64,000 nucleotides of DNA from assembly GCA_030068145.1 (NCBI GenBank), contig JAPJBO010000600.1:62001-126000 (forward strand). The letters run 5' to 3'. This stretch comes from Diplonema papillatum. Taxonomy: Eukaryota > Euglenozoa > Diplonemea > Diplonemida > Diplonemidae. A program made the translations under genes and the position numbers. This document shows positions 1 to 10,254 of this stretch, piece after piece (the stretch's first letter is position 1; the number at the start of each line of letters is the position of its first letter). The notes under the pieces are model-generated. The model saw only the letters and a list, made by a program, of their open reading frames with translations. It was not told the DNA's origin and did no database searches.

Positions 1-350
1 CGAACGTTCAGGCACGCGCTTTTGACGCCTCTCCCTTTGTTAGATGGTCGCCGAGCATACATTGTGGCGGAAGTCTGCATCGCTGTGTTGTGATGACCTC
101 AGTCTGTTGCCCTTGTCCCGATTGCAATGCAATTGCAGTTCTTCGTGCAGATTATTCCGAAACGCACAAGAACTCTCTGGTGCGCATGATACCCTTTCGG
201 ACCAGCATGAACGCGCCTTTCCGCTAAGGTGGTTCTGTCCAACAACAATTGGAACATTGGACTTCTGGAGAGAAATGTTGTGTAGTTGGTGTTAAACTAC
301 TGTTTAGGCAGAAATTTCTATACTGCTAGCACCGGGGTTCTTCGTCGAAG

Positions 351-670
351 AAGAAAGAAGAAGAAAACGAAAAAGAAAAAGGCCGCTCCTGGTCCAGGAA
401 CGTGACGGTCAACCACAGCTTGCAAAGCTTGAGTCGGAGGCAGCACAGTGCTACAACCCCGTCCGCTCTGCCCTGCGGCTGACCGTCTCGACGAGCTTGT
501 GGTCAGCGCAAGCGCCAAGCCCCAAGGTGCGCCACGCCTTGATGCTTTAGTTTGGGAAATCGGTAGCCACTTGACCCGTAGGCCCGTGGCTCTGCAGTAC
601 CGCCGAACACGTGAAGCTTGGCTCCCGTGTAGCAGGCTTTCCCTGGTACCCGGTTCTTCGTCGAAGAAAA
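351..670 (+). repeat. Dispersed repeat family G, copy 1
   Basis: About 320 bases match, in reverse complement, the stretch at 32025-32341. Shared landmarks include the region around CTGGTCCAGGAACGTGACGG (about 390-410), the AGCACAGTGCTACAAC motif and the GAACACGTGAAGCTTGGCTC motif near 605-625. Both copies end in A/T-rich GAAGAAAGAAG-type sequence. Neither contains a credible ORF, so a non-autonomous mobile element or an old inverted segmental duplication are both possible. Confidence 0.75.
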
Positions 671-1646
671 GAAACGCGCGGTTTTGTTAGAAAGAAGGGA
701 GTGCCAGACCTCGTCTGTAAATGGCTCTTTTGCTTCCGAAGGACAGTCTCTGTGATGGACACTAGTGACAACCTCAAAGAGGTGCACCCTGTCGGATACA
801 TAAACGTGCAGTTGTGCCGCAACTGGGATTTTTAGTAACTCCGAGCAATTTTTGGACAGTTACGTAGGAGGAATTTTTATATATCTAGCCAAAAAAAAAC
901 AAAAAAACAAAAAAACAGCTACTTACTCATGTTGCGCTTTGCAGTGAACGAAACCGCAGTCAGCTGGTACAGCCTTACGAGGTCCATACGCGCTCCTTTG
1001 CGTCACTTTGCCAACCCGTCGGCGACACGTGGCAATTTGCTGCTTCCTTCTGCCAGCACTTGACAGGTAGTGTACAGGCAGTAGGTTTCTCAGTCTGACG
1101 ACAACCCGACAACCAGAAGGCATCTCGTTTCCAGCACGAGGCACGAGGCAACTTTCCTATTGTCTCCGCCTCCCTTCGCTCGACAGAAGCGCAGAAAATC
1201 ACTTGGGTGGCCTCCTTCCCCCCCGGGGGCCCAGAAATACCGCGGCTGTCCACCAGTTATTCGAATTCGTCCTTTTTTGCAAAATCAACGAAAACCTTTA
1301 AAAAACAATACGAGGGTGCATCCCTACCCCCCTTGCGAAGAAGGCGAGTGTTTGGGTACTTTAGCAGTGTGCCGGGATCATTCAAGAACACTTGGCAGTA
1401 ATCTGCAACAGCAGGGCGGACAGCCGCGGTCTTCGCTTTCTTGGCAACACGTACACAAGCCAGAAATACCAGCACCGCAGGCGCGGCAATTTTTTTCAAG
1501 CTATTGGGCCAGTCGCAGGTTCCAAAATTGAGGCTGTACGTTGCTTCAACGATGATCCAAAGGTGCAGTAACCGGTGCTGTGTACTGCTAGTGTGACTGC
1601 TGTACTGTAGCATTACTACTGGGCCCCTCAGCCAGGGCATTCTGTG

Positions 1647-1680
1647 CTTTTTTTTTTTTTGCTCGGACTTGGTCCGAGCA
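1647..1680 (+). other. T-run followed by a perfect small hairpin
   Basis: A run of about 14 T is followed directly by the hairpin GCTCGGAC-TTG-GTCCGAGC (8-bp stem). On the plus strand the T-run precedes the hairpin, so this is not a canonical hairpin-then-U terminator. On the minus strand it would be a hairpin followed by an A-run. Function unknown. Confidence 0.5.
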
Positions 1681-1731
1681 CCAGACCCATATATAAGCCA
1701 CTGCTAGGTACTCACACCACTGCCTTTTTAG

Positions 1732-1777
1732 CATTGAGTTCTTTTAAGTACATGAACCACATGGATTAGCATGCACT
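1732..1777 (+). repeat. Short dispersed repeat, partner at 26957-27000
   Basis: About 44 bases containing AAGTACATGAACCACATGG and ATTAGCATGCAC recur at 26957-27000 with only a few differences, in the same orientation. It is probably a fragment of a larger dispersed family whose other parts have diverged. Confidence 0.7.
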
Positions 1778-2311
1778 TTTTTTTAGCACTATTTGTGGAT
1801 TAGAAGGGTCGGCCTTTTATTTCGTCTTTTTTGGCCAGTCTTTCTGTTTTCGCCTTTTTTTTCAATTTCGAATACAACTTGATGCTTCCGGGAGTTGGTG
1901 CTCAAGAAAGAGTTGAGCCAGGGTGCTCTTGCAGGACCCCCTTGCTCTTTCTTGTCCTTTCCCCGGTAGAAGGTTTCAATCTGGCCCGTCCTGAGAAAGC
2001 CGCCACCGCGACAAGCGGGGCGATTTCTCGGACATACGAGATCAATTCAATAAGGTCATCTTTTTTATTCGTACCGTGTTGTGCTGATGGGAAGGTGTTT
2101 CACTTTTCTGGTGGTAGGCACACGTTTCTTGGAATGTTTCCAGTGAGGTTCTTCCTTTCGAGGTCCCGTATGCGTGTACAGGGTTGGGTCTTTCGACCCT
2201 TTTGCTTGTTTGTGTTCAGCTTAGTGTATGCTTTGGTGGACGGTGGCTTGATATCAATGCAAGTTCCACGAGGACCGGTGCTTGCGTTGGTCCGGGCTAG
2301 GGCTACGTAAC

Positions 2312-2533
2312 ATACCGTATTCAGAAAAACGTTGGACCGGACATACATTGGACCGGACTTACATTGGACCGGACTTACATTGGACCGGACTTACATTGGA
2401 CCGGACTTACATTGGACCGGACTTACATTGGACCGGACTTACATTGGACCGACCTGACAATTCTTGGAGCGTTTGGCAAACATGTGTGTAACTTGGGACG
2501 TTGTCTGGTCCAAAAGATTTCTGAATACGGTAT
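2312..2533. repeat. 16-bp minisatellite bounded by a 16-bp inverted repeat
   Basis: About eight tandem copies of ATTGGACCGGACTTAC occupy roughly 2331-2453. The array and about 60 bases of unique sequence lie between perfect inverted repeats: ATACCGTATTCAGAAA at 2312-2327 and its complement at 2518-2533. There are no unique spacers between units, so this is not a CRISPR array. The layout suggests a small foldback or MITE-like element whose interior has become a minisatellite. No clear target-site duplication was found. Confidence 0.85.
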
Positions 2534-3493
2534 TTTAATTCCTTGCGGACGGACGGAGACAATCTGAGGACAAAGGCAGAAGACTGCCTCGCATGCACGT
2601 TTGACGCGGGGGAAATCTGGGTGGGTTTAGTGCTTGGGCGGGAGGTGCCATGTTTGATGCTGGCGTCAAGTCTTCGAGAGAATGCACAAGTCTGATTTCT
2701 TCTTCTTATTTTCCACTTTTTCCCGACGACTTCTTTACCACGGAGGGGGTCCTCCAGAGTGCAGAAAGATTTCTGGGAGAAGCCGGGCAAAAATCAAGCT
2801 GAGGCCCCTGAAGTACGATGTGTCCCCTCCGTCCATCACGGGTTAAGTGGTTGCGGGCGCATTCAGCGGCAGCTGAAGGCGGGTGTGCTGCTGCTGGGTA
2901 TATCGATGGCAAGCCGTTTCTATACGACTTTGCGTGTGTCGTGGTTTCTTCTCCATTTTCTCTTTTCTTCCGTCCATTTTGTTAAGAGAGAGAGGGAACG
3001 GAACCTTGACAGTATTCTGAGGATGGAAGAGCCGGTATTTTAGAGTCTCCGGTTAGAGTGGGAGTCGAGTAGTAAGGGAAGGATAACGTGATTTCTCACA
3101 GAAGGGCTAGGTTGGAATTGATTTTGGTTCTGGAGAAATAAGGAAAGAAGGTTTGCGTCCGCGGCTGGGTAGTTCGTGATGCCTTCTTTGTGATTTCACT
3201 CATTCTCTTCTCTCTACCGATAGCTGTAGAGTACTCTTTCACTCTCACACTCACTTTTTGGCCAGCCAGAGCAGCAGAGGAAACTCACGCGACAGACACC
3301 ACAGAAGACAATCGCAGTGAATGTAGCCCTAGGCGAGGCAACTTTCCGCGATCCTGTACGGACCGTCTTCTTTGTTGGGCAAAGTCTGCCACGTGTACAT
3401 GGTAGGATGGCAAAACTCGGTGAAGGGGGCTTGGGCAGAGAGATTCTGGCGAAGTGCGATGTTGTGCACGTGGAGTATACACGGTGAGGTCCA
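2534..3493. other. Non-genic stretch
   Basis: No gene is supported here. At about 3030-3050 there is a weak match to the family D core (TTTTAGAGTCTCCGGTTAG). The remainder is mixed-composition sequence in which I see nothing else. Confidence 0.5.
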
Positions 3494-3622
3494 ACCTCAG
3501 AAACTGGAGTTAAAGAGGGTGTGCCCGAGTCGAGTCACACCCGAAAAGCGGGTGTGCTACACCAAGACGCATGGAAGTCCACCCGATTTTTAAACTCCAG
3601 CTTTAACTCCAGCTTCTGAGGT
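3494..3622. repeat. Foldback element with 22-bp arms, single-copy form
   Basis: ACCTCAGAAACTGGAGTTAAAG (3494-3515, read here in two parts) pairs with the sequence at 3601-3622 with one mismatch. Between the arms are short CACACCCG/CGGGTGTG palindromes. A truncated second right-arm motif (TTAAACTCCAG) lies just before the right arm, as if a duplication had begun. The same arms bound the larger element at 25851-26580, where the right arm has become a long tandem array. Confidence 0.8.
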
Positions 3623-3826
3623 GTACGGCCTATACCCTTCAGAGCCCATATTCTGAGGTCAAATAGGAGCCCAAATCCGTTCGGTGAGCCTTCTTCGAAG
3701 CATAGAACCGCGACTGTCTGGGTTTGGGACTCACAGGGTTACATACCCCACATGCACAGTATCGTACTTTGCCAGACTATTTCTCCCCCTTTTCCCTTTT
3801 TGGCATCGTCTCATCAAATCCCTGAG

Positions 3827-3927
3827 CAAGTGTCAGGCTGACCCACCCGGAAGCGGTTGATTCCGTTGGAGAGGTTTCTTGCTACCGGCGGAAGTTGCTT
3901 GGGGATAGCTCTTGTGGCTATTTTTTT
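3827..3927 (+). repeat. Dispersed repeat family E copy
   Basis: This is one of about nine plus-strand copies of a roughly 100-bp module. Its landmarks are GTGTCAG, a CCCACCCG block, GGTTGATTCC, a GTTTCT...CTACCGGCGG block and GTTGCTTGGGG(A)TAGC, usually followed by a T-run. Here the sequence ends near TGTGGCTATTTTTTTGC. No coding potential is evident. Confidence 0.75.
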
Positions 3928-4139
3928 GCTATTCGTATTTCGGGGAGACGGCATGATGGGCCTTCCATATCGATATAAAATGAAATGGTCCGGCGGCGTG
4001 CTGACGTGGACCGAAGCAGAATTCGGAGGGAGAGCAAGCAGACCGAACGGTAAGTAGTAGTTGTCGGGAACTGCCGAGCACGGCGTGCTCTTGTGTTGGT
4101 GCCGCACTTACGGGACTCGGCAAGCTGCACGGAGTACAA

Positions 4140-4480
4140 TACCAGCTGCATAATTGCAGTTACCAGCAATGCATTGTTTTCATTCATTAACAACAAAAAA
4201 CACTCGAGGGACTGCCTTGTGCTTACTCCGAAAGAGGCAAGACGGGGAGAAACAATACAACCACAAAGTGGGTCTTTTTTGTTGAACGCTTACGCCCGCC
4301 ACTAAACCCAGATCTACCTGTATTTCGTATGGGCTACAGCACATTCATCTCAGTTGATCTTGGAAAATTGTTGCGATAGTGGGGAGTCACCGGCATGCCG
4401 ATGAGTACCACACTATGCTATGCCTTTGGTCGTTCGCAACTGGCAGCCTCCTCAAGTATTTTTCCTACACAGCAGGTGCG
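4140..4480 (+). repeat. Composite of dispersed families C and B
   Basis: The left part (CAATGCATTGTT, ACTCGAGGGACTGCC) resembles family C, also seen at 18945-19060 and 38405-38515. The right part carries the family B signature: GAACGCTTACGCCCGCCAC, AAACCCAGAT, a TTTCGT(A/G)TGGGCTACAGCACAT block and a final CAGCAGGTGCGTAACAC-like end. B copies also lie near 11740, 12240, 19060, 23380, 29220, 30640 and 56330 on plus, and near 33900 and 35510 on minus. Confidence 0.7.
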
Positions 4481-4687
4481 TAACACTGCGTTTACAAAAA
4501 AAAAAGTGGCGGCAATTTGTTATCCTTTTTGGCTTTATATTTTTCCTTTGAAAGAACGGACTGCTTCGGGCGTGAAGAGGCCGTATTGTCGTACTCGGGA
4601 AAGCGCGTGTCTGACGGGATAGGTTGGCAGGTGCACGTTGGTGAGCATGCGTGCGGGGCACGCTGCCCTCAAAACGAAGAAAATAGT

Positions 4688-4800
4688 GTAGTTTTAGTTT
4701 ATTCTTTTACTTTTCGTTGTCGACAACTTTATTTACTTTCAGCGACTTTCTCATGCCTTTTGGTGACTGTAATTTGAGCTTTCTTTCTCTATCGTCTGCA
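4688..4800 (+). repeat. Dispersed repeat J, copy 1
   Basis: T-rich sequence with TTTTCGTTGTCGACAACT and a TGCCTTT(T/C)(G/A)GTGAC block matches 26822-26936 in the same orientation. A third partial copy (GTGGTCGACAACATATTG) lies near 5020-5040. Nothing coding was recognised. Confidence 0.6.
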
Positions 4801-5138
4801 CATCCGGTATGCCGACGAGTTGTGAGTGGACACGCGTCCAAGGCACTCACTTCTGTGTGTGCTGAGTGTGCACGTCCTTCAGACAAAAGGTGCACCACTC
4901 GAAGAATCTCTGGATTACGTCGAGTTTTTGAGCGTGCACGTTGATAGCGCATCAATTTCGGGGCCACTACGGCGCACGCATTTTCAGAGTCAAGTTTTGT
5001 TTAATTATTTTACTTGTTTGTGGTCGACAACATATTGTAGTTGCGGTGTCATTCAGATGAGATCTAAAAGCCGCCCACGTCAAATTTTGTGAAAAAAGCA
5101 GATGTTCGTTGACGGCTGTCCGGAAGAAACCCCGCCCA

Positions 5139-5232
5139 CCCCCCCCCCCCCCCCCCCCAGGGGGCCCCCCTAAGCGGCCAGATTGCGGAGTCGTTGGCAG
5201 AATCTGACCTGACCCCCCCACCCCCACCCCCT
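5139..5232. repeat. C-homopolymer tracts
   Basis: A C-run of about 20 bases (5139-5158) is followed within 80 bases by further C-blocks (CCCCCCACCCCCACCCCC). Similar C- or G-runs occur at 5673-5693, about 8432-8450, about 8553-8575, 10568-10603 and 42411-42429. Such tracts are slippage-prone, so exact lengths and any frame crossing them are unreliable. Confidence 0.8.
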
Positions 5233-5462
5233 ATATACAGGCTATTTTCACTGTGGAGGGGGGACGCTACCTGTCACTCTCTAAGGTGGTCACCACAGCG
5301 GGTGGTCAGAAAAAGAAATTTTTTTTTTGGCCCAAATACCCCAAAACCCACACTTTGAAAATTTTTTGTGGGCCCACTTTTGCCAGGGAATTTTGACCAT
5401 TTCACCTTAGAGAATTCGACCACCCAGTCTCCAAGGCAACTGCACTGTAGAAGGGGGGGGGT

Positions 5463-5592
5463 TTGCAAGAACGTGCTTGGAATGGGTATGTGCTCAACAC
5501 CGCACTGGTCCCGTCTGCGCCGTGTTTCGGTCCTTTAAGCCACGGACACATAAGGCGGACCATCATCAGCGTGGAACCTGAGTGTCTGCAGA
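5463..5592 (+). repeat. Dispersed repeat family K, copy 1
   Basis: Core CCACGGACACATAAGGCGGA followed by CCATCATCAGCG. Near-identical to 7850-7986, with more diverged copies at 10733-10850, 11118-11252, 27360-27470 and 55830-55935, all on plus. Copies 1 and 2 lie on opposite sides of the hAT-like pseudogene. Both are preceded by a G-tract, and upstream of that by an AAATTTTTTTT stretch with TTAGAG and ACCACC motifs. The pair may therefore flank an old insertion. Confidence 0.85.
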
Positions 5593-6006
5593 CAGGACTG
5601 CGGTGTGGGGCAGGGGGCGCACTAAGGATTGGAGGGTGCAACGGGCAACGTCAACGTCTGCTAAATTTGGAAGGGGGGGGGGGGGGGGGGGGGCCAGTGC
5701 TGATACTAAGCCTGAGACCCAAAACGAAGTTGCTAACCCTGGGTGGGGGTGGGTACCCCCCCCCCCTACCCCCCCCCCCTCCTGGTGCAACCCACTGTGG
5801 ACCTACTGTGGGACCCACCTTAGCTAAATTCTCCAAGAAGTGGGTCAAAAAATTTTTTTTTCGAGTGCTTTTTCAGGGCATTAGCTTGGTCTCCGGCCCA
5901 TTTTCCAAATTTGGACCGATAACGGCTTTTTTGCGTTTTCACTGTTTTTCTGCAATTTTTGCACTGAGTTGGCTCGCCTGCCGGTGTCTCTGCCTCCTCT
6001 CCGGCC

Positions 6007-7422
6007 TCAACCTGCACCTGCCCTCCAGTCGCAGGTAAGCAACAGCAGGAGCTGCCGACCCGAATCCGCAGTATCTTGTCTCTGAGAAAAGTAGAAAGGA
6101 GTTGACCGGAACTGCCTGTGCCGTTCTTTCTCGGAGAGGAATGCCTCAAGAAAGGCTTTTACCTCGCTCTTTGGCAATCCATCAGTGTCGCTGTACTCGG
6201 CCACTAATAAGAGCGTCAACAGCTCCTGCAGTGAATCATCCCCCAGACTGCCACGCAGGCGGGTCTTCAACAGCTTCAGCATGGAGAAGAGCCGTTCAGG
6301 GCTTGCGTTCGCCAGTGGCATGAGCAGCGATATGCTCATGATGGTGGAAGTGCGGGGGTGGTGCGGTCGTTTAAAAAAGGGTGACTGCCCCGGAGTACGT
6401 CTTTCCATGCGGGTTGGCTTCGTAAAGCCTCTTCAGAGCCGCAAGCACACCCGGCAATTCACCCTCAGCTTCCTGCAGAATTGGGGGCTAAAAAAAAGCA
6501 TTGGCCCTGTGGGCTGCCCATTTGCGTTCACCAGCACCTTGGTTTCACCATAAAACGTTAGGATGGTGGAGAGATGCGTTGTTGCAACGTCGGGGTCACC
6601 ACCTTCCCGAAGAACAGGTCCACTAGGATCAAACAGTGAGCTCATCGCAGTAAGAAGAGGGGCAATGCGCAGGCGGTTTTTAATGGCAGAGAGTAACGCA
6701 TTGAGGTACGGCTCTGCGTGTTCTGTGTGGTAGGCCTCAATGAATCGTGCATCAATTGCTGTGAAGCCTTCCAGACCCTCATATGCAGCATTCACGACAT
6801 CGGCGTCCTCGGCTGTGCCGGGATCGAGACCGAGTACCTCTGGAGCAAGCATGGGCCGAGTAGTGAACACTGGAAGATGTGAGTCCCCCAATGCAGTGCA
6901 AACCAAAGCTGCTGCCTGTAGTGTAGAGGAGAAGACGGGGGAAAGGCGCAAGGATGCGCTTGAGTAGGCGGAAGACTGCAGCTGCTCCAATGTCTGGCGC
7001 CGATGGGGCGGGTTCTTGTTGTCCTCATCAACCAATGAATCAAAGATTGTCATGGTGGAGATGAGGAGGGCGGTTGGCCAATTTTGCCAACCTCCACGTG
7101 TCATATGCCTTGCCTTTGCTTGGACTTTCACGTACTCCTTCAGCGTCTTTGTACCTCCTCCCAGGCTCGCCACGTCCTTCTTTGTCCACTTGGCATAGTC
7201 TTGCGAGTACAGCTTCCCCCACTCTGCATCCTCGCGAACAGCCTTCGGCTCGTCTGCTGGCTTTGGAGCAGGTTTGGGCTTCTTACTTGTGACAAAGCCT
7301 TGCAAGGTCGATTGACTTGTTTGACGCTTCATTTTTCGACTTTCTATGTGTTTTATCCCTGGCATTTTGTCTGGTAGATAGTTTGGGTCAGAATGCAAAG
7401 AATCTGTGGCGATAATCTGCAT
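6007..7422 (-). pseudogene. hAT-like (ZNF862/KRBA2-type) transposase, frameshifted
   Basis: The start region reads MQIIATDSLH and then a K/R-rich stretch with STLQGFVTSKKPK, which resembles the N-terminal tag of many hAT and ZNF862-like proteins. The open frame runs to a TGA at 6433-6435. The frame-shifted continuation around 6480-6370 is also protein-like (VLAALKRLYEANPHGKTYSG). A third segment from about 6360 carries the hAT C-terminal dimerisation signature, SLLMPLANASPERLFSMLK followed by KTRLRGSLGDD, and ends at 6007. Two frameshifts are therefore needed. Both sit at homopolymers (G5/A8 at 6483-6497, A6 at 6373-6378), so decay and sequencing error are both possible. The catalytic middle of a typical hAT protein is not evident at this length. 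It is likely a dead or internally deleted element. Confidence 0.75.
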
Positions 7423-7431
7423 CGCCGGCGG

Positions 7432-7641
7432 TTATCTCTTCGCACGTGATGTGTCATGCAGAGCTGTTGTTCTTTCCCCCGTGCCCGTCCAACTTGCAAT
7501 CAAACTGGCCACTTCTACTGGTGCTGGGAAGTGGGATTCCCACTGCGTGCACTCCTTCTGTAGCCGTTGCTGGTGCAGTGGTTGCCCCTCCAATTGCACA
7601 TTGGCCACCGCTGCCGGCGCCTGGGGGACGATGCAGTCACG
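7432..7641 (-). pseudogene. Short ORF tail upstream of and in frame with the hAT-like ORF
   Basis: About 69 codons on minus end in ...LHDTSRAKR-stop (TAA at 7432-7434). Nine bases later, in the same frame, comes the ATG of the hAT-like ORF. The same tail with the same stop (KHDTSRTKR-TAA) occurs at 17771-17800, in a sequence otherwise unlike this one. This segment could be the end of a first element-encoded protein, or the upstream part of the transposase interrupted by a stop. On the far side it is truncated by a long T-run at 7651-7668. Confidence 0.45.
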
Positions 7642-7849
7642 GTAGTGCCATTTTTTTTTTTTTTTTTTCCGGCGGCCTTTCCAAATTCTGACCGACGGTC
7701 CAAATGTGGATATAGAAGCTTATCCCCTGGCTTTTTTGGGAGGATTTGGGCCAAAAAAAAATTTTTTTTTCTTGGTCGCTGCTGAGGAAACCACCTTAGA
7801 GCGGTCACCACCCTGCTGCACACAGGCCCTGCAGGAGGGGGGGGGGGGA

Positions 7850-7986
7850 TTGCAAGAACGTGCTTGGGATGGGTATGTGCTCAACACCGCACTGGTCCCG
7901 TCTGCGCCGTGTTTCGGTCCTTTAAGCCACGGACACATAAGGCGGACCATCATCAGCGTGGAACCTGAGTGTCTGCAGACAGGAGG
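7850..7986 (+). repeat. Dispersed repeat family K, copy 2
   Basis: Nearly identical to 5463-5592 over about 125 bases, including GTGCTCAACACCGCACTGG and CCACGGACACATAAGGCGGA, and again preceded by a G-tract. The two copies lie about 2.4 kb apart in direct orientation around the transposase remnant. They could be remnants of element ends or two independent insertions. Confidence 0.85.
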
Positions 7987-7999
7987 CTGATCGTAGCTC

Positions 8000-8600
8000 G
8001 TCACAGCCAGGATCTGCCCTTTCGTGGTTTTCTAGGTGCCGTTTTTTCGAAATTCTCTAAGTACGTTTCCCAGCGGATTTGCCTGAAAAACAGTTTTTGG
8101 GGGGGTATTGGCATTTTGGGAAAGCACATGGTAAATCGGCCGAATCGGCCCGAATTTTCACTTTTTGGGCCAATTTTCCAGATTTTGGCTGATTTTTGAG
8201 TGCATTGCAGGAATCTTGATTTTCGGGGAAACTGACTTTGCTCAAAAGTTGCTATGTACATTTCCCTGCCAAAAAAGTGCAGGAAAACATTTTGGTGGGG
8301 AATGACCTTTTTTTCCGCAAAAGTGGGTTTCGATTTCGAAAACGAGGAGAACGGATTCATCTGGAGGAAACGGAGTACCCACTCGGCACCGGGGGGTCTG
8401 GGAAACACCCCAAAAACAGCCCCCAAAACGACCCCCCCCCCCCCCCCCAAAGGGGGGTGCAACGTGCAACGGGGGCAACGTCCCTTAGTGCGCACCCTGG
8501 GGGGGGGTCCCTTGCAAAGTCGTTGGGGGCTCTCAGGGTAGTGTCAGCACTGCCCCCCCCCCCCCCCCCCCCCCCGGGTCGAGCTAATTTATTCCTGGGT
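8000..8600. other. Non-genic stretch with pyrimidine-rich and C-tract DNA
   Basis: No gene is supported. The sequence has many short A/T blocks (GATTTTGGCTGATTTTT-like) and two long C-tracts (about 8432-8450 and 8553-8575). Open frames are broken by these runs and show no motif. Confidence 0.5.
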
Positions 8601-8634
8601 GAGCTTTTTTTCAGGCTTTTTTTCCGACTAATTT

Positions 8635-8754
8635 GTTCCGGGAAGTGAAAATTTATTCCGGGAAGTGAAAATTTGTTCCGGGAAGTGAAAATTTGTTCCG
8701 GGAAGTGAAAATTTATTCCGGGAAGTGAAAATTTGTTCCGGAAACTGAAAATTT
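8635..8754 (+). repeat. 20-bp tandem repeat, about six copies
   Basis: The unit TTCCGGGAAGTGAAAATTTG (with T to A variants in the last TTTG) repeats about six times. The same unit appears at 10268-10345 in this orientation and at 10460-10520 in the opposite orientation. The satellite family is therefore dispersed and partly palindromic. Confidence 0.9.
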
Positions 8755-8818
8755 GGGGTTTGCCAAATTTTCCAGATTTTCACCATTTGTGTGTGATTTT
8801 TACAATTTTTGTGTAAGG

Positions 8819-9226
8819 TACGCATACCCGAACCCCCCCCCGCATACCCGAACCCGCAAACCCGCATACCCAAACCCGCAAACCCGAACCCGCAACCCGC
8901 GTACCCTAACCCCGCAAACCCTAACCCGCAAACCCCGCAAACCCGCATACCCAAACCCGCATACCCAAACCCGCATACCCTAACCCGCAAACCCATACCC
9001 TAACCCCGCAAACCCGCATACCCGAACCCGCATACCCGAACCCGCAAACCCGCATACCCTAACCCGCAAACCCGCAAACCCGCATACCCAAACCCGCATA
9101 CCCTAACCCGCAAACCCGCATACCCTAACCTCGCAAACCCGCATACCCGAACCCGCAACCCCGCGTACCCTAACACTGCAAACTCCGCATACCCTAACCC
9201 GCAAACCCCGCTTACCCGCATGCGAT
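8819..9226 (+). repeat. Degenerate telomere-like repeat block
   Basis: About 400 bases of interleaved short units: CCCGCAAA, CCCGCATA, CCCGAA, CCCAAA and CCCTAA. On the minus strand this reads as GGGTTAGGG mixed with GGGTATGC and GGGTTTGC. TTAGGG-type units are the common telomere repeat in many eukaryotes, but here they are a minority among variants, so the block is at best interstitial telomere-like DNA. The Gly/Val/Cys-cycling frames through it are by-products of the repeat. Confidence 0.8.
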
Positions 9227-10254
9227 AACGTTTTTCAAATACACACAGCAGAACAAAGAAAGGGGGGAAAGGTGGAAAATGCAGATCAAACGGGAGTAGA
9301 ATGTGCACACTCGCTTATCCGACTCTTGACTTACTATGCCGTGTTCTGAAAGCTGTCGAGGGGCCCCTCCATAGGTTCTCGCATGATTCGTTCGCCTATG
9401 TAACACTATCCGTTTGTAGTACGCTTCGCAATTGTGTTCTTGCACTCTAGCCGAATGGCGGGTGGCGGATTTCCGCGCTCGGGCGCAAGACACAATTATG
9501 CTGCTTTTGCAGTGCAAGCCGAACCCGGTTCGCGACTTCGGTTGCGGTAAAGTGTTACAAAGTCTTCGGCTTTCAGATCCGGATACGCGTATGCAACAGA
9601 TAGTTAGAGGTCACTTGAAGGATACCCGTGTGCAGCGTTCGAAAGAGTTTGCGTATCTGGAGTCTTTTTTTTTTTTTCGGGGGGGTGCCCTTTTGACCCT
9701 ATGTATTTTAATATTTTTTGAGAAGAGAATTTACGACAGCCTCGAGGATATTCGTCATTTCCTGCGTTCGTCCAGTGTAATTGTCGTCCAAGTTACTGAC
9801 CGTGGGAAGGGGTTCCAAGTACATGCTGTTAAGTCTGTCTGAGTGCGCGATGCAGTTTACCGATAGCCACCGCGTGCCTTCTGTGCCAGGGGTCGGATAC
9901 GTTTACTTGCTGACCGGTGCTAACGTTGTAGAAGGCCCACCTATCAGCCTGAGTTCAGCTCCACAAGGTTCGTTTCGTTAAGGCAACTCATGATCACTTC
10001 GGTGTGAGGGATTAGTCCTGTTAGAAACTACTTGTGGGCGCCTGCTCCGTTGCGTGGTCTTCTCTCCGTACAGTGTTCCACATCTGGAAGGTCCTTGCGT
10101 TCAGTTCGCGCTTCCTGTGGGCACAAAGACAGTCGATGACTTCAGGAAGGAATCAGCCATTCTTGCGTGATGTAATGTGGAGTGCAGATTCCGTTTGTTG
10201 CCACCTTGGGTTGTCAGCCCAGTCCTCCCCAGTTCTGGGTTCGGTCCGGGTCCC
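9227..10254. other. Non-genic stretch
   Basis: No supported gene. It holds a T-run followed by a G-run at 9663-9688, and otherwise unique-looking sequence of moderate composition. The open frames of 100-136 codons carry no recognisable motif. Confidence 0.5.

Larger units (their letters stand above)
1..2311. other. Non-genic leading region
   Basis: No coding region here can be supported. Short open frames in all directions have no recognisable motif, and several overlap dispersed repeats. The stretch holds a family G repeat (351-670), an A-rich tract (about 889-917), a T-run followed by a hairpin (1647-1680) and a short repeat shared with 26957-27000. The longest plus-strand frame (1831-2310) is phenylalanine-rich because of T-runs and is not convincing. 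Confidence 0.6.

Noticed and set aside
1831-2310. 159-codon plus frame
   Set aside because: Phe-rich from T-runs, no motif, no codon-level support, ends next to the minisatellite.
2331-2453. CRISPR-like array
   Set aside because: Units of 16 bp are contiguous with no unique spacers, and the setting is eukaryotic. The same holds for the 46-bp and 61-bp arrays.
5673-5693. Long G- or C-tracts as regulatory G-quadruplex sites
   Set aside because: They are bare homopolymers next to repeats, not spaced G-runs, and their length may be unreliable. Kept only as homopolymer tracts.
8628-8996. Gly/Val/Cys-cycling frames in the 8.6-9.3 kb region
   Set aside because: Products of telomere-like and 20-bp repeats, with no independent coding evidence.
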